A stretch of DNA of 43,626 bases from positions 1 through 43,626 of the forward strand of contig NZ_CAMXWS010000017.1 of the NCBI RefSeq assembly GCF_947253065.1, written 5' to 3'. This DNA is from an uncultured Corynebacterium sp. GTDB lineage: Bacteria; Actinomycetota; Actinomycetes; Mycobacteriales; Mycobacteriaceae. The notes beneath the pieces are model-generated. The model ran no database searches, had not been told where the DNA came from, and saw only the letters and a program-made list of their open reading frames with translations. Position numbers and translations under genes: made by a program. Positions 14,374-22,613 of the stretch are shown piece by piece. The first letter of the stretch is position 1; each line of letters begins with the position of its first letter.

Positions 14374-14595
14374 ATGGCCAATACCGATGATTCTCCACAC
14401 ATTGCCGCCCAGCTCACCAACCTGCCGTTGGATGACTTCATGACTCGTCTGGTGGCTCAAGAACTGCCACTTTTGGATAGCACGAGCCGCTCAATCGTCT
14501 ACGAGGAACTTCGGGAATACCAGGAGTCCGGCAAACCGACGATCACAGGCCAGGAAGATCTTCCGGAGCGGATCCGCGAGATCATGGATCTGTGA
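14374..14595 (+). CDS. small acidic protein of unknown function
   Basis: 73 residues, acidic and helical in appearance (HIAAQLTNLPLDDFMTRLV...DSTSRSIVYEELREYQ). No signal peptide or transmembrane segment. The ATG at 14374 fits a leaderless transcript. The in-frame ATG at 14365 overlaps the -10 hexamer. It lies upstream of dprE1 on the same strand, which has its own promoter. Not recognised. Confidence 0.6.
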   Translation: MANTDDSPHIAAQLTNLPLDDFMTRLVAQELPLLDSTSRSIVYEELREYQESGKPTITGQEDLPERIREIMDL

Positions 14596-14656
14596 TTCTG
14601 CTCGCTTCCGCCTAGCTAAAGGCATTTCAGCGACCAGAGGGCCTAGCGGCAGTGAC

Positions 14657-14662
14657 TAGGCT
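14657..14662 (+). promoter_or_regulatory. -10 hexamer TAGGCT of dprE1
   Basis: TAGGCT is followed by 8 nt and the GTG at 14671, giving a leaderless start for dprE1. Confidence 0.5.
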
Positions 14663-14670
14663 GGCCACCA

Positions 14671-16128
14671 GTGCCCACAGATGGGCAACCACAATCTATG
14701 GGGATGGAAGAGATGGAACTTCACACCACTACGAAATCGCTCTATGGCTGGGGACGCACCGCCCCCACCACCGCGCACGTCCTGTCCACACCGGATGTCG
14801 ATGTGATCAAGCAGGCCGTCCGCCAGGTCGCTGAAGACAATGCGACCCTCCCGGAAAACCGCCGTCGTGGCGTCATCGCACGTGGCATGGGCCGCTCGTA
14901 CGGTGACCCTGCGCAAAACGGCGGTGGCCTGGTCATCGATATGCAGGCCCTGAACAAGATCCACGAGATCAACCCTTCTACCGGCATCGTTGATGTGGAT
15001 GCCGGTGTGACTCTGGACCAGTTGATGAAGGCGGCGCTGCCGTACGGCCTGTGGGTTCCGGTGCTGCCGGGTACCCGCCAGGTCACCATCGGTGGTGCAA
15101 TCGGGCCGGATATTCACGGCAAGAACCACCACTCCGCAGGCTCCTTCGGCGATCACGTCTTGTCCATGGAGCTGCTCGTCGCTGACGGCCGCGTGCTGCA
15201 CCTTGAGCCGGAAGGCTCTGCAGATGACCCGGACGGAACGCTGTTCTGGGCAACGGTCGGTGGCATGGGTCTGACTGGCATCATTCTCCGTGCACGCATT
15301 CAGATGACGTTCACGGAGACCGCCTACTTCATCTCGGACACGGTGCGTACGAAGACGCTCGACGAGACGATTGAGGAGCACTCTCACGGCCAGGAAGAGG
15401 GCTACACCTACTCCTCGGCATGGTTTGATGCGATCTCTGCACCACCGAAGACGGGTCGCTCCACGATCTCCCGCGGCTCGCTGGCCACCTTGGCTCAGCT
15501 GGAGGAATACGCACCGAAGTTGGCTAAGGACCCGCTGAAATTCTCTGCCCCACAGCTGATGACGGTGCCAGATATCTTCCCGTCCTGGACCATGAACAAG
15601 CTTTCGCTCATGGCTATTGGCGAGGCGTATTACATGATGGGTTCGCCCAGCCAAAACGATATTTTGAACCTGACGCAGTTCTACCAACCGCTGGACATGA
15701 TCGCGGAGTGGAACCGTGGCTACGGCAAGGCCGGCTTCCTGCAGTACCAGTTCGTGGTGCCCACCGATGCGGTCGAGCCGTTCAAGCAGATCATCTACGA
15801 CATCCAGTCGTCGGGCCACTACACCGCACTGAATGTGTTCAAGCTGTTCGGTGAAGGCAACCGTGCGCCGCTGTCCTACCCGATGCGTGGTTGGAATGTC
15901 TGTGTCGACTTCCCCATCCGCGATGGGCTGCACTCCTTCCTCGACCGTCTTGACGATCAGGTCATGGAATTCGGTGGTCGCCTCTACCTGGCCAAGGAAT
16001 CCCGCACCTCGGCGGAGAACTTCCACAAGATGTACCCGGAGATGGGCAATTGGCTGAAGGTTCGCCGCGAGATCGACCCGACTGGGGTGTTCGCCTCCGA
16101 CATGTCCCGCAGGCTCGAGCTGTCCTAA
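14671..16128 (+). CDS. dprE1: decaprenylphosphoryl-beta-D-ribose 2'-oxidase DprE1
   Basis: 485 residues from the leaderless GTG, or 471 from the ATG at 14713, which has GGGGA 8 nt upstream and aligns best with the mycobacterial N-terminus. FAD-dependent oxidase of the VAO family: GWGRTAP near the start, ARGMGRSYGDPAQNGGG (FAD contact), DAGVTLDQLMKAALPYGLW, LPGTRQVTIGG and DIHGKNHHSAGSFG. The Cys of GWNVCVDFP is present, at the place of the residue that benzothiazinone drugs attack in Mycobacterium. With DprE2 it epimerises decaprenyl-phospho-ribose to decaprenyl-phospho-arabinose, the donor for AftA and Emb. The gene order dprE1-dprE2-aftA-emb is conserved in Corynebacteriales. Confidence 0.95.
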   Translation: MPTDGQPQSMGMEEMELHTTTKSLYGWGRTAPTTAHVLSTPDVDVIKQAVRQVAEDNATLPENRRRGVIARGMGRSYGDPAQNGGGLVIDMQALNKIHEINPSTGIVDVDAGVTLDQLMKAALPYGLWVPVLPGTRQVTIGGAIGPDIHGKNHHSAGSFGDHVLSMELLVADGRVLHLEPEGSADDPDGTLFWATVGGMGLTGIILRARIQMTFTETAYFISDTVRTKTLDETIEEHSHGQEEGYTYSSAWFDAISAPPKTGRSTISRGSLATLAQLEEYAPKLAKDPLKFSAPQLMTVPDIFPSWTMNKLSLMAIGEAYYMMGSPSQNDILNLTQFYQPLDMIAEWNRGYGKAGFLQYQFVVPTDAVEPFKQIIYDIQSSGHYTALNVFKLFGEGNRAPLSYPMRGWNVCVDFPIRDGLHSFLDRLDDQVMEFGGRLYLAKESRTSAENFHKMYPEMGNWLKVRREIDPTGVFASDMSRRLELS

Positions 16129-16180
16129 AGCCCCACGGCTTCACGGACAGAACAGACAAAGAGAAAGCAAAGGAAACACA

Positions 16181-16945
16181 ATGCTCAATGCAGTAGGACA
16201 GGCACAGAACATCCTTCTTCTCGGCGGCACCAGCGAGATCGGTCTCGCGATTGTCGACGAATTGGTCTCCCGCGGCGGCAAGCCCACCGTCACGCTGGCA
16301 GCACGTCAGAACAGCCCGCGTATCGACGCTGCCGTGAAAGAGGTCACCAGCCACGGCGCCGGCGAAGTGCGAGTTGTTGATTTCGACGCCTTTGATACCG
16401 CTTCCCACCCAGCCGTGATCGACGAAGCTTTCGCTAACGGTGACGTGGACGTGGCCATCGTCGCCTTTGGCACCCTGGGCGACCAGGAAGAACTGTGGCA
16501 GAACCAGGAAGCTGCAGTCGCTTCGGCACAGACCAACTTCACCGCGCCCGTCTCGGTGGGCGTGCTGCTGGGCCAGAAGCTCAAGGAGCAGGGCCACGGC
16601 CACATCATCGCGATGAGCTCTGTGGCTGGCATGAAGGTGCGCCGCTCCAATTTCGTCTACGGCGCCACCAAGGCCGGCATGGACGGCTTCTACACCCAGC
16701 TCGGCGAAGCGCTGCGTGATTCGGGTGTGAAGGTCACCGTCGTCCGTCCGGGCCAGGTGCGCACAAAGATGACTCAGGGGCTGGATGAGGCGCCGTTGAC
16801 CGTCGATAAGCAAGAAGTAGCGAAAGCTGCGGTCAACGCCGCGCTTGCTGGCAAGCCGAACGTGTTCGTGCACAAACTCTTCGGCCCGATTTCGCTCGTG
16901 CTGCAGCACATTCCGGCGCCGATCATGCGCCGCTTGAGCTTCTAA
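16181..16945 (+). CDS. dprE2: decaprenylphosphoryl-2-keto-ribose reductase DprE2
   Basis: 254-residue short-chain dehydrogenase. NAD-binding GGTSEIG (about residues 15-21), catalytic MSSVAGMKVRRSNFVYGATKAG with Ser (about 147), Tyr (about 160) and Lys (about 164), then VVRPGQVRTKMT. AAAGGAAAC upstream of the ATG gives a standard ribosome binding site. It reduces the keto intermediate made by DprE1 to decaprenyl-phospho-arabinose, and is 52 nt downstream in the same operon. Its C-terminal part carries a GCTTATCGACG site at 16801 (VDK codons). Confidence 0.95.
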   Translation: MLNAVGQAQNILLLGGTSEIGLAIVDELVSRGGKPTVTLAARQNSPRIDAAVKEVTSHGAGEVRVVDFDAFDTASHPAVIDEAFANGDVDVAIVAFGTLGDQEELWQNQEAAVASAQTNFTAPVSVGVLLGQKLKEQGHGHIIAMSSVAGMKVRRSNFVYGATKAGMDGFYTQLGEALRDSGVKVTVVRPGQVRTKMTQGLDEAPLTVDKQEVAKAAVNAALAGKPNVFVHKLFGPISLVLQHIPAPIMRRLSF

Positions 16946-16983
16946 TACCGGCAACTGCCCCGCGCTGTGGGACACTGTCAGTT

Positions 16984-18987
16984 ATGGCAGAGCAACTCAC
17001 CAAGCAGCGCGAGCGGCAGTCAGAACAGACAATTGCGGAGCGCAGGCGCGTTACCGCGTACGCACCAGACGGCCTAACTACTGGGGCCGCACTGGTGCGT
17101 TTTGTATGCGCACTCTTCGGCGGCGCGCTTTTCGCGCTGGCCGCGTGGTACGTACTGCATTCGGTGTCATTGGCTGCGTTCAACGTCTCCATGGTCACTC
17201 GCGCGCTGGCGACAGCGTGCTCTTTCCTGGTGATCGTGGCTGTCGCCGTGCTGATATGGCTGTGGTTGCGTGACGGTGATCGTCCGCGACCGCGGTGGCG
17301 CGCGTGGCTGACTGAGGTGGTGTGCACTCTTGCCCCGTCTGGTCTTGTGGTCTCCGCGCTGGGGATTCCACTGTCAGCGACCAAGCTGTACCTCGATGGC
17401 ATCCAGGTGGACCAGGGCTTCCGCACCCAGTTTTTGACGCGGATGGCGGAAACCGCCGCGAACCAGGACATGAACTACATAGACCTGCCGTCGTTCTACC
17501 CGCTTGGATGGTTTTGGCTTGGTGGGCGTTTGTCCAACATTCTTGGCATGCCTGGCTGGGAGGTATACCAGCCGTGGGCGATTGTGTCGCTCGCGGCAGC
17601 CGGTTCAGCGCTAGTGCCGGTGTGGCGGAAGCTGCTTGGTTCTTTGCCGGCAGCGACAGCGATCGCTGTTGCGACGACGGCGATCTGTTTGACCATGGTG
17701 CCGGATGAGCCATATGCCGCGATCGTGGCCATGGGCGTGCCGGCAGCCGCGGTGATGGGTTACCGCGCGATGCACGGCTCGTGGGCGAACACGATCGGAC
17801 TTGCTGTTTACCTGGGGGTTTCGGCGTGCTTCTACACGCTGTACACCGGCATTCTGGCGATCACGATGGTCATCTTCGCCGTCACTACAGCTGTGGCGGG
17901 CACGCGCACAAAGAGTTGGTGGCAGCCACTGCGACAGGTGGCTGTGATCGGTTTCGGTTCCATTGCAATCGCGCTAGTCGTGTGGGGGCCGTACCTGAAG
18001 GGGCTGCTCACTAGTCCGGAATCGGTGCGCTCGACGGCGCAGCACTTCCTGCCTTCAGAAGGCACCATCATTCCGCTGCCATTTTTCGCACTGACTGCAG
18101 TCGGTGCATTGAGCTTGATCGGTTTGATCTACATTCTGGTGCGTTTCCGTGATCCGGAGATCACCTACTTCGCCCTGGCAGTCACTGTTTGTTACGTGTG
18201 GGTTTTCGGTTCCATGGTGATCTCTCTCGCGGGCACGACTCTGCTCGGCTTCCGCGTGGAGGTGCTCATCGCGCTGCTGCTATCTACCGCAGGCATTTTC
18301 GCGATCATGGAACTACGCCTGATTGGCATCGACAGCCTGTACCCAGATCGGTTGACAGAAAAGGGCAATCGCGTGGTCACTGCCCTGTTTGTGGTTCTCC
18401 TCGGGGCAGGAGCATTGGCGTATGTGCAGCAGATCCCGGATGAAAACGAGAGCTTCATCGACGAGGCCTACACCGGCACCGACGGCAACGGCGAGCGCGC
18501 TGACCGCCGCGAATCGGATGTGGGGCGCTATTACATCCAGATAAATGACTTCATCCAATCCCAGGGCTACAACCCGACGGACACCGTGCTGTTCACCGAT
18601 GAGATCAACTTCATGGCATTCCACCCGTACCACGGGTTCAACGCGTATACGAGCCACTATGCGAATCCGCTCGGCGAGTTCGACGCCCGCAATGACACGA
18701 TCGCATCGTTGGCCATCGGCTCCTTCAATGAGCTTTCAGATCCGGCTGAGTTCACGCGCGCCGTCGATAAGGTAAATGAGCGCTGGAAGGCCCCCGATGT
18801 GTTCTTGCTGCGTGGCAGTGAGACCGCCCCGGAAGAGCCGTGGAAGACGCACATCGCACACGATATTTTCCCCAGCCAGCCGAATGTCCACTACGAGGCG
18901 TTGTTCTTCAACCCCAAGGCATTTGATTCCGCTGACTGGACCGTGGAGCAATTCGGCCCATTTGTGGTGGTGACCCGCAATAAGTGA
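16984..18987 (+). CDS. aftA: galactan 5-O-arabinofuranosyltransferase AftA
   Basis: 667 residues, GT-C type. A basic cytoplasmic N-terminus precedes about 11-12 membrane segments through residue about 480 and an extracytoplasmic C-terminal domain of about 190 residues. The LDGIQVDQGFRTQFLTRMAE stretch (about 137-156), in the first large outer loop, matches the conserved Asp-bearing loop of Rv3792. It adds the first arabinofuranose to galactan using decaprenyl-phospho-arabinose. GACACT, a variant -10, stands 7 nt before the ATG. Its stop overlaps the emb start (GTGA), so the two are translationally coupled. Confidence 0.92.
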   Translation: MAEQLTKQRERQSEQTIAERRRVTAYAPDGLTTGAALVRFVCALFGGALFALAAWYVLHSVSLAAFNVSMVTRALATACSFLVIVAVAVLIWLWLRDGDRPRPRWRAWLTEVVCTLAPSGLVVSALGIPLSATKLYLDGIQVDQGFRTQFLTRMAETAANQDMNYIDLPSFYPLGWFWLGGRLSNILGMPGWEVYQPWAIVSLAAAGSALVPVWRKLLGSLPAATAIAVATTAICLTMVPDEPYAAIVAMGVPAAAVMGYRAMHGSWANTIGLAVYLGVSACFYTLYTGILAITMVIFAVTTAVAGTRTKSWWQPLRQVAVIGFGSIAIALVVWGPYLKGLLTSPESVRSTAQHFLPSEGTIIPLPFFALTAVGALSLIGLIYILVRFRDPEITYFALAVTVCYVWVFGSMVISLAGTTLLGFRVEVLIALLLSTAGIFAIMELRLIGIDSLYPDRLTEKGNRVVTALFVVLLGAGALAYVQQIPDENESFIDEAYTGTDGNGERADRRESDVGRYYIQINDFIQSQGYNPTDTVLFTDEINFMAFHPYHGFNAYTSHYANPLGEFDARNDTIASLAIGSFNELSDPAEFTRAVDKVNERWKAPDVFLLRGSETAPEEPWKTHIAHDIFPSQPNVHYEALFFNPKAFDSADWTVEQFGPFVVVTRNK

Positions 18988-21900
18988 CCGGTAGTAAGAA
19001 GCAGCCACAGAATGAGCCTGAGCAGAAAGTACAATCACCCGGCGTGAATAAGGAAGAGCAGATGACGCAGACAGACTCACCCGTGGTGGGCAGCACCCGC
19101 ACCGCGGCCCCACCGCAGCGCAGCCCAAGGAGGCTGAACCGCGTGGCGATGCTGTCGGGCGTGTTGGCATTCCTGTTCTTCGCGCTCACCCCGCTTTTGC
19201 CGGTGAAGCAGGTCCAGTCGTCGTTTGATTGGCCGCAGAATGGTTCGCTGAATTCAGTGAACGCGCCGTTGATTTCGCTGGCGCCAGAGTCTTTGGACAT
19301 GACGATTCCGCTCACGGTGTCGGATTCGCTGAATCCGGGACAGACGAATGTTTTGTCGACTCTGCCGCCAGATTCGACAGAGGCGCTTGACCGCGGATTG
19401 TTCGTCACCGCGCCGGAGGAAGGCGGGCTGACGGTCTCCTCGCTCAACGAGGTCATTTTCGAGCTCTCCCCCGAGGAGCTGGACAGCGTGCGCAAGGAAG
19501 ACGGCGCGGCGCTGAAGCTCGAGGCCACGGGCGATGGTGTCACGGTTACCGTCCCGGGCACAGAATTCAAGGGTGAGAGCGAGGACGATATGCGTCCTCA
19601 GCTCACGGGCATCTACACAGAGTTGTCCGAAGAGCAGGCACAAGCGCTTATCGACGCCGGCCTCAACGCCCACGTAGAGATCAATTCCCGCTTCACCTCT
19701 TCCCCGTCCGCGGTGAAATGGGTGGCCATGATCGCGGGCAGCATCTCCGCTGTCATCGCCCTGTGGTCGATTGTCCGTTTGGACTTGCTCGATGGCCGAA
19801 AGCTGCGCCCGCTGCGTCCAGAGTGGAAGACGCTCAAGCCGCTGGACGCTGTGGTCGTCGGCCTGCTACTTTTCTGGCACTTCTTTGGTGCTAATACGTC
19901 TGATGATGGCTTCCTGCTGACCATGGCGCGGGTGGCCAATGATTCGGACTACATGGCCAATTATTACCGCTGGTACGGCGTACCGGAGTCTCCCTTCGGC
20001 GCACCGTTCTACAACCTGCTGTCCATGCTGTCGCAGGTCAGCACGGCATCGGCATGGATGCGCTTGCCGACGCTTCTGTCTGGCATCGCTATCTGGTTTG
20101 TGCTGTCGCGAGAGATCTTGCCGCGCCTTGGCTCTGCCATCGCGACCCGGCGCGTGGCGTACTGGACTGCTGCATTCATGTTCCTGGCCTTCTGGATGCC
20201 GTACGACAATGGTCTGCGCCCGGAGCCGATCATCGCATTAGGCACGATTGTCACGTGGGCTTCCTTTGAAAGCGCGATCGCTTCGCGTCGTCTCACCCCA
20301 GCCGCATTGGGCACCGTGTTCGCCGCATTCACACTGGCGTGCGGCCCGACCGGTCTCACCGCCGTCGGTATCTTCTTGGTATGCCTGCCGCGAGTGTTCC
20401 GCATTATGCGCGAGCGCACCGCCATCGCACCCCCTGCCGCCTACGTCCTGCCATTCCTTGGCTTGGGCTTCGCGGTGATGATCCCGGTCTTCCACGACCA
20501 GACTTTGGCGAGCGTGCTGGAGGCAACCGCGGTGCGTTCCGAGGTCGGCCCGGCTCTGGAGTGGTTCAACGAGTACGTCCGCTACTCCACGCTCTTTGAA
20601 GCAGCCGTGGACGGCTCCATGACCCGCCGTTTCGCCATGTTCACCTTGCTGTTCTGCCTTGGCCTGGTGCTGTGGAGCATGTCTCGCTTTGGCAAGGTCG
20701 AAGGTGCGGAGAAAGACCCGACGAGGCGCCTGTTGGCCATCTTCGCCCTGTCCATGTTCTTCCTCATGTTCACCCCGACCAAGTGGACCCACCACTTCGG
20801 TATCTATGCCGGCCTCGCCGGTGCTGCCGCCGCATTGGGCGCGGTGGTGCTCGCGCAGATCGCTTCTCGTTCTGCTCGCGCCCGCACTTTCTCGCTCGCC
20901 GCAGTGATGTTCCTGCTGGCCATTTCTTTGGCTGGTTGGAATGCCTGGTGGTATGTCTCCTCCTTCGCGGTGCCGTGGTGGGATAAGACAATCCAGTTCA
21001 AGGGCATCGAGGCAAGCACGGTCATGCTGGGCCTGTGTCTGATCACCGTTGTCGTGGGTGTTTTCCAGTCGCTGCGTTTCAGCCAGCGCCGCGAGCAGGC
21101 GGAAGCTGCCGGCAAGCTTCGGGAATTCGAGGCTGCCGAGGCCGCAGAAGGCTCCCGCTTCCGCACGATCATGACGGCACCGATCGCGGTCGCGTCGATC
21201 CTCGTCGTCACGTTCTCGTGCCTGACATTTGTGAAGTCCTTCGTGGATCAAGCGCCGGCCTACTCCGTCGGCATGGGCAATCTCCGCTCGCTGAAGGGCG
21301 ATACCTGCCAGCTCAGTGGCGATGTCTTGCTGGAGACCAACACGAACGACTCGTTCCTCACCCCTGTCGACGGCGTCCCGCTGGGCCGCTCCCTCGAGTC
21401 CGGTACCGTCCGCGGTTTCCACCCGGAGGGCGTGCCGGCATATATCGACTCGGAGAATGAGGGTTCGGCGAGCGTCGGCAAGATCGGCGATACGAATGCT
21501 GCAAACGATAGCGGTTCTAATACTGCTAATAACTCTGGCGACTCCTCTGCTGGCGCGGACAATGCCGCAGCGGAAACCCCGACCGGCAGTGGCACGGGCG
21601 GCGACGATGTCACTTCCGACACCGTCCAGTCCACCAGCCGCGCTGGCACCCAGGGCAACCGTTCCCCGGACCAGGTGGGCATCAACGGTTCGACGGTCCG
21701 TCTGCCTTTCAACTTGGATTACAACCGCATTCCGGTGCTAGGCACCTTCAATGAGAATGCGCAGTCTTCCTCGGAGATCACCACCAGCTGGTTCGAGCTG
21801 CCCGAAGCTACCGAGGAAGCACCGCTGCTGGTCGCGTCGGTTGCTGGCCGCATTGAGCACCACGACATCAACGGTGAGGAAAAGGAAGGCCAGACCCTCA

Positions 21901-22535
21901 AGCTGGAATACGGCACGCGTAACGACGACGGTTCTGTCACCGGCATCGGCGAGGTAGAAATGCTCGATCCGGGCCCAGCAGTGAAGTGGCGCAACCTGCG
22001 CTACCCCATTGCTGACTTGCCGGAAGAAGCCAATGTTGTGCGTCTTGCCGGCGAAGACATCAACCTTGACCCGTACGAGTGGATGGCACTGACACCGCTG
22101 CGTAACCCAACGCTGGAGCACATCACTGAGGTCTTCGATTCTGAGACCCCAGGCCTTCTGGATTGGTCTGTAGCGCTGCAGTTCCCGTGCCACCGCACCT
22201 TCAACCACTACGCAGGTGTCACGGAGATCCCACAGTTCCGTATCTCCCCGGACGCACCGGGCAAGGAACAGCTCAGTGGCTTCCAAGACTTCCTCGGTGG
22301 TGGTGCGTTGTCCACTGCTGAGGCAGTGAACTCGGCTTACGAGATGCCGGGCTACCTGGATAAGGATTGGCACCGCGACTGGGGTTCCGCATACCGCTAC
22401 GTGCTGCGCACCAACTCGCTTGGCCAGGATCCGGCGCCGGCGGAGATCAACTATGAAGAGATCATGCGCTCTGGTTGGTGGAAGTCTTCTGACATGAAGA
22501 TCCGCAACCCGCACGAAGAAAAGGGACGAATGTAA
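18984..22535 (+). CDS. emb: arabinosyltransferase Emb (EmbA/B/C family)
   Basis: 1183 residues from the GTG coupled to the aftA stop; an ATG at 19062 is a possible alternative. GT-C arabinosyltransferase: hydrophobic anchor, extracytoplasmic N-terminal domain (about 70-245), then about a dozen membrane segments. The catalytic loop contains NTSDDGFLLTMARV; the Met matches the drug-resistance position M306 of M. tuberculosis EmbB. GWNAWWYVSSFAVPWW lies near the last membrane helices. A large C-terminal domain with the Emb carbohydrate-binding features follows. One emb gene is usual in Corynebacterium. An unusual Ser/Asn/Gly/Asp-rich linker of about 75 residues (about 825-900) separates the parts of the C-terminal domain. 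It extends arabinan chains and is the ethambutol target in the family. Confidence 0.93.
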   Translation: MTGSKKQPQNEPEQKVQSPGVNKEEQMTQTDSPVVGSTRTAAPPQRSPRRLNRVAMLSGVLAFLFFALTPLLPVKQVQSSFDWPQNGSLNSVNAPLISLAPESLDMTIPLTVSDSLNPGQTNVLSTLPPDSTEALDRGLFVTAPEEGGLTVSSLNEVIFELSPEELDSVRKEDGAALKLEATGDGVTVTVPGTEFKGESEDDMRPQLTGIYTELSEEQAQALIDAGLNAHVEINSRFTSSPSAVKWVAMIAGSISAVIALWSIVRLDLLDGRKLRPLRPEWKTLKPLDAVVVGLLLFWHFFGANTSDDGFLLTMARVANDSDYMANYYRWYGVPESPFGAPFYNLLSMLSQVSTASAWMRLPTLLSGIAIWFVLSREILPRLGSAIATRRVAYWTAAFMFLAFWMPYDNGLRPEPIIALGTIVTWASFESAIASRRLTPAALGTVFAAFTLACGPTGLTAVGIFLVCLPRVFRIMRERTAIAPPAAYVLPFLGLGFAVMIPVFHDQTLASVLEATAVRSEVGPALEWFNEYVRYSTLFEAAVDGSMTRRFAMFTLLFCLGLVLWSMSRFGKVEGAEKDPTRRLLAIFALSMFFLMFTPTKWTHHFGIYAGLAGAAAALGAVVLAQIASRSARARTFSLAAVMFLLAISLAGWNAWWYVSSFAVPWWDKTIQFKGIEASTVMLGLCLITVVVGVFQSLRFSQRREQAEAAGKLREFEAAEAAEGSRFRTIMTAPIAVASILVVTFSCLTFVKSFVDQAPAYSVGMGNLRSLKGDTCQLSGDVLLETNTNDSFLTPVDGVPLGRSLESGTVRGFHPEGVPAYIDSENEGSASVGKIGDTNAANDSGSNTANNSGDSSAGADNAAAETPTGSGTGGDDVTSDTVQSTSRAGTQGNRSPDQVGINGSTVRLPFNLDYNRIPVLGTFNENAQSSSEITTSWFELPEATEEAPLLVASVAGRIEHHDINGEEKEGQTLKLEYGTRNDDGSVTGIGEVEMLDPGPAVKWRNLRYPIADLPEEANVVRLAGEDINLDPYEWMALTPLRNPTLEHITEVFDSETPGLLDWSVALQFPCHRTFNHYAGVTEIPQFRISPDAPGKEQLSGFQDFLGGGALSTAEAVNSAYEMPGYLDKDWHRDWGSAYRYVLRTNSLGQDPAPAEINYEEIMRSGWWKSSDMKIRNPHEEKGRM

Positions 22536-22566
22536 GGTTCAGCCACCCTTTCAAACCTGGAAACTC

Positions 22567-22592
22567 GCCGGGGCCGCCTTAGCGGCCCCGGC
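22567..22592 (+). terminator. terminator hairpin of the dprE1-emb operon
   Basis: The 11-bp GC-rich stem GCCGGGGCCGC / GCGGCCCCGGC (22567-22577 with 22582-22592) has a 4-nt loop and a short GTTTC tail. It lies 31 nt after the emb stop. Confidence 0.8.
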
Positions 22593-22599
22593 GTTTCAC

Positions 22600-22605
22600 T
22601 ACAGT
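22600..22605 (+). promoter_or_regulatory. -10 hexamer TACAGT of the M13 peptidase gene
   Basis: TACAGT is followed by 8 nt and the ATG at 22614. GGGGAG in between could also serve as a weak, too-close ribosome binding site. Confidence 0.45.
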
Positions 22606-22613
22606 GGGGAGCC

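Noticed and set aside
14656..16026. 456-codon open frame antisense to dprE1
   Set aside because: Its composition is the mirror of DprE1 codons, with no start signals and no recognisable domain. The sense strand is a clear known enzyme.
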